A stretch of DNA of 64,000 nucleotides from Flavobacterium sp. 270 (GTDB taxonomy: Bacteria; Bacteroidota; Bacteroidia; Flavobacteriales; Flavobacteriaceae), in NCBI RefSeq assembly GCF_004368785.1, contig NZ_SODM01000003.1, forward strand, positions 558,001 through 622,000. Direction: 5' to 3'. Shown here in pieces: positions 56,036-64,000 of the stretch. The position numbers were made by a program, and so were the translations under genes. The notes under the pieces are model-generated. The model was not told where the DNA came from. It searched no databases and saw nothing but the letters and a program-made list of their open reading frames with translations. Position 1 is the stretch's first letter; each line of letters starts with the position of its first letter.

Positions 56036-56737
56036 TTACTCCAAAATCTTGTTTTTTACTTCTTTACTGTAGTTTCTGCCAATAGGAATGGTGTAGGATT
56101 GTATCTGAATACGGTTTCCTTCTATAGATTTGACCTTGTTTAGCGCAATTACGTAAGATTTATGAATGCGCAGGAAGCGGTCGGCAGGTAATTCTTCAGA
56201 CAATGATGTCAAAGATTTGTGTGTTATGTAAGTTTTATCTGGTGTTACAACTTTAATGTATTCTTTCATTCCTTCGATGAATAATATTTCTTCAATATTA
56301 ATTTTCATCATTTTTTTGTCCACCTTAATAAAAATATGAGAATCGCCTTTTGTGGTTTCTACTTTTATATTGTTTTTTAGGTTAAACTCGGTTGTGATTT
56401 TATTTATGCATTTTATAAAACGTGGTAACGGAATTGGTTTTACTAAATAATCTAAAACATCAAGATCATAACTTTCTGCTGCAAATTCTCTAAATGCAGT
56501 TGTAATGATTACTTTGGTTTTGTTTTCGATTAAACTAATCAATTCAAATCCGGTCATCATTGGCATATTGATATCCAGAAATACGGCATCGACAGGAGTA
56601 CTGTTGATAAAATCCAGCGCTTCCAGAGAATTATTGAATGTAGCAACGACTTCAAAATCTGTAAAATTGGTAAAATAATTTTGCAGGACTTTGATAGCTA
56701 ATGGCTCATCATCAATCAACACGCATTTAATTTTCAT
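56036..56737 (-). CDS. LytTR-family response regulator
   Basis: 233 residues from the ATG at 56737 (MKIKCVLIDDEPLAIKVLQN). The receiver domain has the phospho-acceptor in AVFLDINMPMMTG and the K in YLVKPIPLPRF. The LytTR DNA-binding domain follows (about 135-230), with KMMKINIEEILFIEGMKEYI and RIHKSYVIALNKV. The start overlaps the end of the kinase gene by 11 bases. It binds direct repeats upstream of targets; the adjacent SusC operon, 2 kb away on the other strand, is the likely target. Confidence 0.93.
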   Translation of the reverse strand: MKIKCVLIDDEPLAIKVLQNYFTNFTDFEVVATFNNSLEALDFINSTPVDAVFLDINMPMMTGFELISLIENKTKVIITTAFREFAAESYDLDVLDYLVKPIPLPRFIKCINKITTEFNLKNNIKVETTKGDSHIFIKVDKKMMKINIEEILFIEGMKEYIKVVTPDKTYITHKSLTSLSEELPADRFLRIHKSYVIALNKVKSIEGNRIQIQSYTIPIGRNYSKEVKNKILE

Positions 56738-57836
56738 TATCAATAGGTATTTGTAATCGGATTATATAGTAGTTGAGTTTTGTTGAATGTTTTAAACTGA
56801 AATTGTTTTTGTAAATAAGCTTTAATCTTTTCTTGGTATTAATGAGTCCGATACCACCTTTATGATTAATATTTTGTGAAATTACAAAATTATTTAGGAT
56901 TTCAAAATCTAACATTTTATTATCAATAACTTTACAGTTGATTTTAATTTTTAGGTTTCGGTTGTTTAATCCGCCATGTTTAAAGGCGTTTTCTACCAAT
57001 GAAATAAAGATTAGCGGCGGTACAACAATATCCTCGATATTAGATTCAAGATTGATTGTAACTTCCACATTTTCAAAACGTAACTTTTCGATTTCGATAT
57101 AATTCTGAATGTAATCAATCTCTTTTATCAGCGGAACATATTTAGTTCCTTTTACATCATACAAAACATATTCCATCAAATTAGATAATTTAATAATTAC
57201 GTCCGGAACTTTATTAGAAGATTCCAAAGACAGCGCATATAAATTATTTAAGGTATTGAAAAAGAAATGCGGCTGAATCTGATTTTCCAGATATTTCAAC
57301 TTGATCTTAAATTGGTTTTCTCTTAGTGAACGATTTCTTTCACGTTCTCTCAGCCAGGTTAAAGTAAGATAAACTGAAGATGCCATAGCAAGCACATACA
57401 ATTCTCCAATACAAACGGCTACAATGTGATTGATTTCAAATGGATGATATTCACGATTGGCTTCAGGCCAGATATTTTCGGATATAATATAATAGGTAAG
57501 AGCGGTTTTTAATAAATAAATTCCAAACAAACTTATTAGTAATGCAATGGTATATTGAATGTATTTCTGTTTTAAAACAAATTTTGGAACTAAAACAAAA
57601 AGATTAAAATAGACTAAAGGTATATGAAGCGAGAATTCAATAAGATTGGATTTGAAAGAATAAGGATAATCATTAAAATAAGCTCCCCATCTTAAAAAAT
57701 TTAGTGTAAAATAACTTCCCCAAAACCAAAAGTGATTTTGCAGTTTGATATCAAATTTTAATTTTTGAATTTCTTTCAATTTAAAGTTGAATTGGCGTTT
57801 TGAGTTTATTGGACCTTTAATGTAATTATTGTGCAA
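56727..57836 (-). CDS. LytS/YehU-type membrane sensor histidine kinase
   Basis: About 369 residues from a TTG at 57836; the first in-frame ATG is far inside, so the start is uncertain. Four hydrophobic segments lie at about 38-55, 68-85, 92-112 and 135-160. The His_kinase domain follows (phospho-acceptor in LENQIQPHFFFNTLNNLYAL) and a HATPase end (PPLIFISLVENAFKHG, GIGLINTKKRL). It pairs with the overlapping LytTR regulator. Its small membrane sensor has no large periplasmic domain, so a direct polysaccharide sensor is unlikely. Confidence 0.9.
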   Translation of the reverse strand: MHNNYIKGPINSKRQFNFKLKEIQKLKFDIKLQNHFWFWGSYFTLNFLRWGAYFNDYPYSFKSNLIEFSLHIPLVYFNLFVLVPKFVLKQKYIQYTIALLISLFGIYLLKTALTYYIISENIWPEANREYHPFEINHIVAVCIGELYVLAMASSVYLTLTWLRERERNRSLRENQFKIKLKYLENQIQPHFFFNTLNNLYALSLESSNKVPDVIIKLSNLMEYVLYDVKGTKYVPLIKEIDYIQNYIEIEKLRFENVEVTINLESNIEDIVVPPLIFISLVENAFKHGGLNNRNLKIKINCKVIDNKMLDFEILNNFVISQNINHKGGIGLINTKKRLKLIYKNNFSLKHSTKLNYYIIRLQIPIDNEN

Positions 57837-58044
57837 CTTTAAACAATTAGTTGCTAAATGACAATTTTTTTGAATAAAATTTTATAAAAAAAGCTAAAGT
57901 GTAATTTATTTTTTAAGTATAACGTTTTCGAAAAACGTAATGTTGATTGTTTTGTGTCGTTTGTTTAAACAATGGTGCTGTTTGTTTAAAAAGTTTTATT
58001 TATGTTAATTTTAACAATAATTTTATCGCTTAACTAACAAAACC

Positions 58045-61000
58045 ATGATAAAAATGAAACAAAAAGTGTTAATTATCTTGATTGCTTTTACGACCCAGTT
58101 TGCGCTGGCGCAAGTAAAAACAGTTAAAGGATTGGTGACCGATCATCGCGGATTACCGTTACCGGGAGTAACAGTTCTTATTGAAGGAACGGTAAAAGCC
58201 AGTCAGACAGATTACGATGGAATGTACAGCATTCAGGCATCAAAAGGAGATGTTTTAGTGTTTTCGTACATTGGGTTTAAAACTACAAAAGCAACCGTTA
58301 ACGACGGAGCTCAGGTAAACGCGTCTCTTACAGAAGATGCACAGAATCTTAACGAAGTTGTTGTAACGGCTTTGGGTATTAAAAGACAAAAGAAGGAACT
58401 GGGTTATGCAGTACAGGATGTAAAAGGAGACCAGTTAAGCAAAGTAATTACAACTAATGTGGCAACGGCACTTTCTGGGAGAGTTGCCGGTGTTGATGTT
58501 TCTATTCCTGCAACGGGTGTGGGCGGAAGTACAAGAGTAATTATTAGAGGTATTTCGAGTATAGGCGAAAGTAATCAGCCGCTTTATATTGTAGATGGAG
58601 TTCCGATTGATAATAGTGGTTTGTCTAACGACAGCGCGGCAACAAGTAAATGGTTTGACGGAAGAGACAGTGGAGACGGTATCTCGAGCATCAACCCAAA
58701 TAATATCGAAAGTCTTACGGTATTAAAAGGTGCGGCTGCTGCGGCATTATACGGATCTAGAGCATTAAACGGTGTAATTTTAATTACTACTAAAAAAGGA
58801 AGCAAAGGAAAACTTCAGGTCGAATTAACCAGCGGCGTGAACTTTGACCGAGTAAATGCTAAATACAATGATTATCAAACGGAATATGGTACAGGATCAA
58901 ACGGTATTTTACCAGATCCGGCAAAAGCGCCTTCAGAAATTTATGGTTACACTACAAATGCATGGGGACCTAAATTTTCAGAAACTGTAGGACAACAGGT
59001 TAAAATATTTGATGGTTCAATGAGACCGTATGCCAAAGTAGATAATAATATTCAGGATTTCTTTAGAACTGGATTCACAACTACAAACGGAATTGCAGTT
59101 TCTGGCGGAAGCGACAATGCATTTGTTCGTTTTGGATATAATAATCTTAAAAACGATGATGTAATTCCGGGTTCTGGTTTAGAAAGAAACGATGCAAGTT
59201 TAAATGCTACTTTAAAATCAGACAAATTTACTTTGGATGCCAACGTAAATTATATGGTTGAAAATACAGACAACAGACCAGGTTTAGGAGATTCTCCAAA
59301 TAACGTTGGATATTCTTTAAGCGGTTTAGCACCAAATATTGATCAGGCATGGCTTCAAAATGCTGTAAATCCAGTAGATGGTTCAATGTACCAATGGAAC
59401 AACAATGTGTATTTATTAAATCCATATTGGGTTGTAAACGAAAACCATAACTCGTCTAAGAAAAATCGTTTTATGGGGAATGTTACAGGAACATATCAGC
59501 TTAAAAAATGGGTTGGTTTAACTTTTAGAACTGGTTTAGATACTTATACTTTTGGTTCAAAAGATTTTATGGCAAAAGGAAGTACTTGGCCAGGAAGAGA
59601 TCTTGGTTATTTAGGATTAGAAAACATAACCGTTTCAGAACAGAATACGGATATCATAGCTACTTTCAGTGAAATTAAATTGGCAAAAGATTTAACTTTC
59701 TCAGGTATCTTAGGTACAAGTAGAAGAGATTTTAGAAGATCAGCAAATTCAAGATTTGGAACAAATATTATTGAGCCAGGTACAGAATATATAAGTAACT
59801 TCTCAAATCAAACTGAAAATGCGCCACTAGAAACCAAAACAAGAACAAATTCGGTTTATGGTTCTGCAAAACTAGATTATAAAGGATATTTATATGCCGA
59901 GTTTACAGGAAGAAACGATTGGTTTAGCGTTATTAATAGTGGTGATAACAGTGCTTTTTATCCTGCAGGTTCATTAGGATTTATTTTCTCTGATGCTCTG
60001 GGGCTTCAAAGTGATACATTCTCTTATGGTAAATTAAGAGGATCTTGGGCTCAGGTTTCAAATGCACCGGGAGCTTATAAAAATGCTTTAAATTATACTA
60101 CTTATTCTTCTTATAATGGAGGTAGTGTTGTAAACATTAAAAATACAGCGGCGCCAAATGCTAATTTAACGTACCAATCTAAAACAGGAGTTGAATTTGG
60201 TCTTGAAACAGCTTTCTTTAAAAACAGATTAAAAGCCGATATTACGGTATACCGTGAAGATACATCAGATCAAACACTTGATTTACCTTCTTCTGCAACT
60301 TCAGGTTACGAATTTCTTTCTGTTAATGCTGGGAAATTACGTAATGAAGGTATAGAGGTATTCTTGTCTGGTACACCAATTAAAACAAAAGATTTTGAAT
60401 GGGGAATTGATTTGAACTTTTCGAAAAACAAAAACTCTATTATTTCTCTTCATCCGCAAATTGACACGTATACAATTTCAGAAGCGCGTTGGGCTGGTGC
60501 AGCAATTGTTGCGCAGGTTGGAGGTCAATACGGAACTATTATTGGTAAAGATTTCGAAAGAACACCTTCTGGGGAAATGATAGTTGGTGCAAACGGTCTG
60601 CCTGTTTACACAGATGCTAAAGTTGCTTTAGGAAAAGGTCTTCCAGACTGGTCTGCAGGTTTAACCAACCGTTTTTCTTATAAAGGAATTACACTTCAGT
60701 TCTTGATTGATATGAAATTTGGAATGGATGTATATTCTATGACCAACTCACTTGCTGCGCAAAAAGGACTTCTGGATGTTACGACAGAAGGAAGAGATGC
60801 TTACAATGCTGCAAGAGCACAAGCAGTTGCAAATGATCCAAACTTTAGTCAGGCGACTTGGATTCCTACAGCAGGTTATGTAGCAAATGGAGTAGTAAAT
60901 ACTGGAACAGAAGCTAATCCTGTTTATGTAAAAAATACAACTCCTGTAAACCCTCAGGATTACTGGACATCAGTATTTAATAATACACCAGCGCCATTTA

Positions 61001-61251
61001 TTTATGATGCTTCTTATGTAAAACTTAGAGAGGTAAGTTTAGGATATTCAATTCCTAAAAGTGTTTACAGCGGTGCAAAAATTAGCTCGATCTACATTTC
61101 GGCATTCGCAAGAAATCTATTGACTTTTAATAAAGATTTACCAAACATTGATCCTGAGTCTATGTACACTTCAGGAAACGGACAAGGTTTTGAGTATGGT
61201 TCATTGCCATTTAGAAAATCGTATGGTTTTAATATTAAAGTTACATTCTAA
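58045..61251 (+). CDS. SusC/RagA-type TonB-linked outer-membrane transporter
   Basis: 1068 residues. A signal peptide (ends near FALAQ, 23) is followed by a carboxypeptidase-regulatory-like domain (about 24-100, GLVTDHRGLPLPGVTVLIEG). The TonB plug then has ATALSGRVAGVDVS and PLYIVDGVPIDNSG and ends near ALNGVILITTKKG. The 22-strand barrel ends in SYGFNIKVTF with the terminal Phe. It imports oligosaccharides with the SusD lipoprotein encoded 11 bases later. Two ATGs are close (58045, 58054); either is possible. Confidence 0.96.
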   Translation: MIKMKQKVLIILIAFTTQFALAQVKTVKGLVTDHRGLPLPGVTVLIEGTVKASQTDYDGMYSIQASKGDVLVFSYIGFKTTKATVNDGAQVNASLTEDAQNLNEVVVTALGIKRQKKELGYAVQDVKGDQLSKVITTNVATALSGRVAGVDVSIPATGVGGSTRVIIRGISSIGESNQPLYIVDGVPIDNSGLSNDSAATSKWFDGRDSGDGISSINPNNIESLTVLKGAAAAALYGSRALNGVILITTKKGSKGKLQVELTSGVNFDRVNAKYNDYQTEYGTGSNGILPDPAKAPSEIYGYTTNAWGPKFSETVGQQVKIFDGSMRPYAKVDNNIQDFFRTGFTTTNGIAVSGGSDNAFVRFGYNNLKNDDVIPGSGLERNDASLNATLKSDKFTLDANVNYMVENTDNRPGLGDSPNNVGYSLSGLAPNIDQAWLQNAVNPVDGSMYQWNNNVYLLNPYWVVNENHNSSKKNRFMGNVTGTYQLKKWVGLTFRTGLDTYTFGSKDFMAKGSTWPGRDLGYLGLENITVSEQNTDIIATFSEIKLAKDLTFSGILGTSRRDFRRSANSRFGTNIIEPGTEYISNFSNQTENAPLETKTRTNSVYGSAKLDYKGYLYAEFTGRNDWFSVINSGDNSAFYPAGSLGFIFSDALGLQSDTFSYGKLRGSWAQVSNAPGAYKNALNYTTYSSYNGGSVVNIKNTAAPNANLTYQSKTGVEFGLETAFFKNRLKADITVYREDTSDQTLDLPSSATSGYEFLSVNAGKLRNEGIEVFLSGTPIKTKDFEWGIDLNFSKNKNSIISLHPQIDTYTISEARWAGAAIVAQVGGQYGTIIGKDFERTPSGEMIVGANGLPVYTDAKVALGKGLPDWSAGLTNRFSYKGITLQFLIDMKFGMDVYSMTNSLAAQKGLLDVTTEGRDAYNAARAQAVANDPNFSQATWIPTAGYVANGVVNTGTEANPVYVKNTTPVNPQDYWTSVFNNTPAPFIYDASYVKLREVSLGYSIPKSVYSGAKISSIYISAFARNLLTFNKDLPNIDPESMYTSGNGQGFEYGSLPFRKSYGFNIKVTF

Positions 61252-61262
61252 AAAAAGAAATT

Positions 61263-62780
61263 ATGAAATTTAAACATATAATAACAGCCATACTTGCAGC
61301 ATATACGGTGGTTGGCTGTACAGAAAACTTTGACGCACTGGAGAAAGATCCAGTGGCGTTATCTTCAAATCCTGCAGGCCAGCTTTCCTTTGCTCAATTG
61401 TGCATGTCTGGAGATGGATATTACCAATGGAGAGCCAATCTGATTTATTCAGGAGGATTTGTGCAGCATTATGCAGGTGCATGGAACGTAACAGAGTTTG
61501 GTAGTAAATTCAAAAAAAATGATGACTATGCAACGGCACTTTGGAGAAATGGATATTCTAATGAAATGAAAGGCATTGTTGATGTTATTGAAAAAACCAG
61601 TGCAAATCCTGAATCTGTAAATATGAATGCGGTTGCCAAAATTATGAGAGTAATGATCGCACAGCGTATTACAGATATGTATGGAGATGTTCCTTATTCT
61701 GAGGCAGGACAAGGTTTTTCTAAAGGGATTGTAACTCCTAAATATGACAAACAACAAGATATTTATAATGCCTTTTTTAAAGAATTAGATGAAGCTTTTA
61801 CACAGTTAAGTGCTGGCGGAGGCGATGTAAAAGGGGATTTGTTTTATAATGGAGATATTACAAAATGGAAAAAATTGGCCAACACAATGCGTTTACGTCT
61901 GGCAATGAGAATATCTGAAGTAAGCCCTGTTGAAGCAGAAAAACAAGCCAAAGCCGCATTGGCAAATGGTGTTTTTGAAAGCAATGCAGACAATTGTATC
62001 ATGCATCATTTAGATTTTCCGTTTAATGATACTCCGGGAGCATTAGATTTTAGAGGTAACGGATTATCATACGCTTTTATCGGAAACGAAAATGGCGATC
62101 ACTTTAGTTCTTTAATGATTGATTATTTAAGAAATAACGGAGATCCAAGATTAACCATGCTTGCTACTGCTAAAACAGGAGGAATGAACTGGGGAGCGCC
62201 AGCACCGGGAGAAGAATTGTATGTTGGTAATACTCCGGGAGTTTTTCAATGGGAAATGCCGGGCGGATCAAATGCGATTTCTGGTATTCAGCCTTATTTA
62301 AAATTGAAAACAACTCCTTTTATACATGTAACGTATTCAGAATCTCAATTATTATTAGCAGAAGCAGCTTTTAGAGGCTGGGTTGCTGGTGTAGCTGGAG
62401 ATTATTACAAAAAAGGAGTAGAAGCAGGTATCAAACAATTAGAAGTTTATGGAGCGCCTGCAGCAAGTCAGACCAGTATCAATACTTATTTAGCTGCCAA
62501 ACCTTTAGTGGCAGGAAAAGAGAAAGAGCAAATTGCAACACAACTTTGGGTTACGTATTTATTTAATAGTATAGAAGCCTATTCAAACTGGAGAAGAACA
62601 GGATATCCGCATTTATTGCCAATAACCAATCCAGATTCTGAAACAGGAGGCGTAGTGCCAACCCGTTTGTATTATCCAAATGATGAAATGCAGAAAAATC
62701 AAGCCAATTATTTAGATGCTTTATCAAGAATGGGAGGCAAAAATGAATGGACAAATAAAGTTTGGTGGGATGTAAACTAA
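61263..62780 (+). CDS. SusD/RagB-like surface lipoprotein
   Basis: 505 residues with lipoprotein signal (ITAILAAYTVVGCTENF, C19). The helical TPR-like scaffold includes YGDVPYSEAGQGFSKGIVTP and YNAFFKELDEAFTQL and WKKLANTMRLRLAMRISEVS. The C-terminal region has FNSIEAYSNWRRTGYP. It belongs to the SusD-like group 2 type. It caps the SusC barrel and binds the oligosaccharide at the cell surface. Co-transcribed with SusC. Confidence 0.95.
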   Translation: MKFKHIITAILAAYTVVGCTENFDALEKDPVALSSNPAGQLSFAQLCMSGDGYYQWRANLIYSGGFVQHYAGAWNVTEFGSKFKKNDDYATALWRNGYSNEMKGIVDVIEKTSANPESVNMNAVAKIMRVMIAQRITDMYGDVPYSEAGQGFSKGIVTPKYDKQQDIYNAFFKELDEAFTQLSAGGGDVKGDLFYNGDITKWKKLANTMRLRLAMRISEVSPVEAEKQAKAALANGVFESNADNCIMHHLDFPFNDTPGALDFRGNGLSYAFIGNENGDHFSSLMIDYLRNNGDPRLTMLATAKTGGMNWGAPAPGEELYVGNTPGVFQWEMPGGSNAISGIQPYLKLKTTPFIHVTYSESQLLLAEAAFRGWVAGVAGDYYKKGVEAGIKQLEVYGAPAASQTSINTYLAAKPLVAGKEKEQIATQLWVTYLFNSIEAYSNWRRTGYPHLLPITNPDSETGGVVPTRLYYPNDEMQKNQANYLDALSRMGGKNEWTNKVWWDVN

Positions 62781-62866
62781 ATCAATCCTAAAATATAGAA
62801 TTATGCCTAATAAGGTGCTGTTTCAAATCTAATTAAATTAAAAACAACAAGTTTAAATTAAAAATT

Positions 62867-63889
62867 ATGATAAAAAATAAAGCCTTATTAGGCATTCTCT
62901 TTTTTATAAGTTCACTCATTTCAGTTTACAGTTGTACATCAAAAGATTCCGATAGAGATGATACAAAAATAAAAACCGCTCGTGTTGTAGGCTATTTATC
63001 ATCGGATAATACTAATAAAATGACATCCATTCCGTTTTGCAAATTAACACATCTCAATGTTGCCTTTGCTAATCCGGATAAAAACGGAAATATCATTTTT
63101 ACAGGAGATATAGACGGACTTATTAAATATGCTAAATCTGTTAACCCAAATATTATAATAAGTATTTCTCTAGCAGGAGGAGTAATTTCAGAAGAACAAG
63201 CTTCCAATTGGTCTTTATTAATTGATAAACCTGAAAACAGACCGGCCTTTATTCAAAACATACTAAACTTTGTAGAACTTCATAAACTAGACGGTGTAGA
63301 TGTAGATTTAGAATGGAATGCTGTAACATCTGGCTATAGCGGTTTTGTTTTAGAATTAAGAAAAAGTCTTACCGAACATAAAAAAATATTAACTGCAGCA
63401 TTGCCTAATAATTCTCGTTTTGAAAATATAACTGCATCGGCATTAAATGCGTTCGATTTTTTAAACATAATGGCTTATGACAGCACAGGCCCGTGGACGC
63501 CAAACAATCCAGGTCAGCACAGTTCTCTGGATTTTGCGAAAGAAGGAATAAACTTTTGGCACAAACTGCAAAATGTTCCAAGCGAAAAACTAACATTAGG
63601 AGTACCTTTTTATGGTTATAATTTTACGTTTACACCCGTTACCAGTTCTACATACAGTCAAATTGTACAGGCTGGAACTCAATTTGCAGATCAGGATGAG
63701 GTTGGCAAAATATATTATAACGGAAGACCAACAATTGCAGCAAAAGTAGAATATGCAGCACAAAATACTGGCGGTATAATGATTTGGGAACTCGCACAAG
63801 ATTCTTTTGATGAATATTCGCTTTTAGAAGTCATTCATAAAAAATATAACGAATTAAAGATTAAGACTACAACGCTTTGTGGCAATTAG
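62867..63889 (+). CDS. Glycoside hydrolase family 18 lipoprotein
   Basis: 340 residues with a lipobox (ISSLISVYSCTSK, C23). The TIM-barrel has the GH18 signature LDGVDVDLEWN, with D142, D145, D147 and the acid/base E149. LNIMAYDSTGPW supplies the substrate-binding Tyr/Asp and GGIMIWELAQD the last strand. Family 18 includes chitinases and endo-beta-N-acetylglucosaminidases. There is no carbohydrate-binding module or chitinase insertion, so the shape resembles endo-glycosidases acting on N-glycans, but chitin-type substrates are not excluded. Last gene of the Sus locus within view. Confidence 0.92.
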   Translation: MIKNKALLGILFFISSLISVYSCTSKDSDRDDTKIKTARVVGYLSSDNTNKMTSIPFCKLTHLNVAFANPDKNGNIIFTGDIDGLIKYAKSVNPNIIISISLAGGVISEEQASNWSLLIDKPENRPAFIQNILNFVELHKLDGVDVDLEWNAVTSGYSGFVLELRKSLTEHKKILTAALPNNSRFENITASALNAFDFLNIMAYDSTGPWTPNNPGQHSSLDFAKEGINFWHKLQNVPSEKLTLGVPFYGYNFTFTPVTSSTYSQIVQAGTQFADQDEVGKIYYNGRPTIAAKVEYAAQNTGGIMIWELAQDSFDEYSLLEVIHKKYNELKIKTTTLCGN

Positions 63890-64000
63890 AAATGCTGCAA
63901 ACGACATTATTTTTCCTCCAAACAACAATTTCTAAAATAAGCCGGAATATTAAAATGTTATGTTAAAGATTTATAGAATATAAGATTTTAATAGTTTGAT
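63890..64000. other. Region after the GH18 gene to the window edge
   Basis: About 110 AT-rich bases without a frame or clear terminator. The locus may continue outside the window. Confidence 0.4.

Overview
The window reads as chromosome from a Flavobacterium-like member of the Bacteroidota. The supporting signs are: strongly AT-rich DNA; promoters of the TTG / TAnnTTTG type and few purine-rich ribosome sites; a PorP/SprF-type IX secretion protein; a SusC/SusD pair; bacillithiol synthesis (BshA); a Bacteroidota-style LptD; and several families (THUMP-like methyltransferase, PrcB-domain lipoprotein, the so-called ABC transporter ATPase of about 160 aa) that are typical of this phylum. Most of it is ordinary core chromosome. 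I see no complete transposon, prophage, CRISPR array or obvious defence island.

Layout. 1-1400: the 5' part of a thiolase gene, then a tRNA-Ser/Pro/Arg cluster with its promoter and terminator. 1401-6960 is the least orderly part: a 1.1 kb AT-rich gap, a PorP/SprF gene, an OmpA-type gene that has lost its N-terminal part, orphan hairpins, a decayed small gene and a divergent XRE regulator. 7087-12772: phospholipase A, an AraC regulator divergent from an aldo/keto reductase, a stand-alone EF-Tu domain-3-like protein with a membrane protein, and a VanX-type dipeptidase. 12206-19494 (minus): a secreted protein, THUMP-like methyltransferase, AI-2E-family permease, M43 metalloprotease, a TrmH-family methyltransferase, DUF4159, rsmE and tsaD. 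19560-24214: tamB, apparently with a frameshift near its start.

24523-27962 groups central carbon genes: pfkA, gapA, a BadF-type N-acetylglucosamine kinase and mgsA, with ridA meeting mgsA tail to tail. 28348-33294 is envelope biology: lptD divergent from an amidase, followed by an MCE protein. 33300-36911 has a membrane Fe-S / CCG-domain redox pair and two small genes. 37072-45256 holds bshA, a PrcB lipoprotein, a beta-barrel protein, lpxH, aroC, a dicarboxylate symporter and a hybrid histidine kinase. 45253-51415 (mostly minus): a DEAD-box helicase, hutG, hutI and a glutaminyl cyclotransferase. The SRP RNA gene lies at 51505-51597. 51698-55857: an SDR enzyme, a candidate structured RNA in front of a transaldolase-family gene, a small secreted protein and a FucP-type sugar transporter. 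56036-63889 is a polysaccharide-use locus: a LytTR two-component pair facing SusC, SusD and a GH18 lipoprotein, which points to chitin or N-glycan use. The GlcNAc-type kinase at 26726 and the sugar transporter at 54388 could feed from it, but that link is inference.

The most noteworthy observations are: the truncated OmpA gene with a displaced start; the probable one-base frameshift at the head of tamB; the decayed gene beside the XRE regulator; the structured leader before the transaldolase; a palindrome that encodes the C-termini of two convergent genes and probably terminates both; and several families of inverted or tandem intergenic repeats (17656/54236, 11208, 38721, 50041, 52538).
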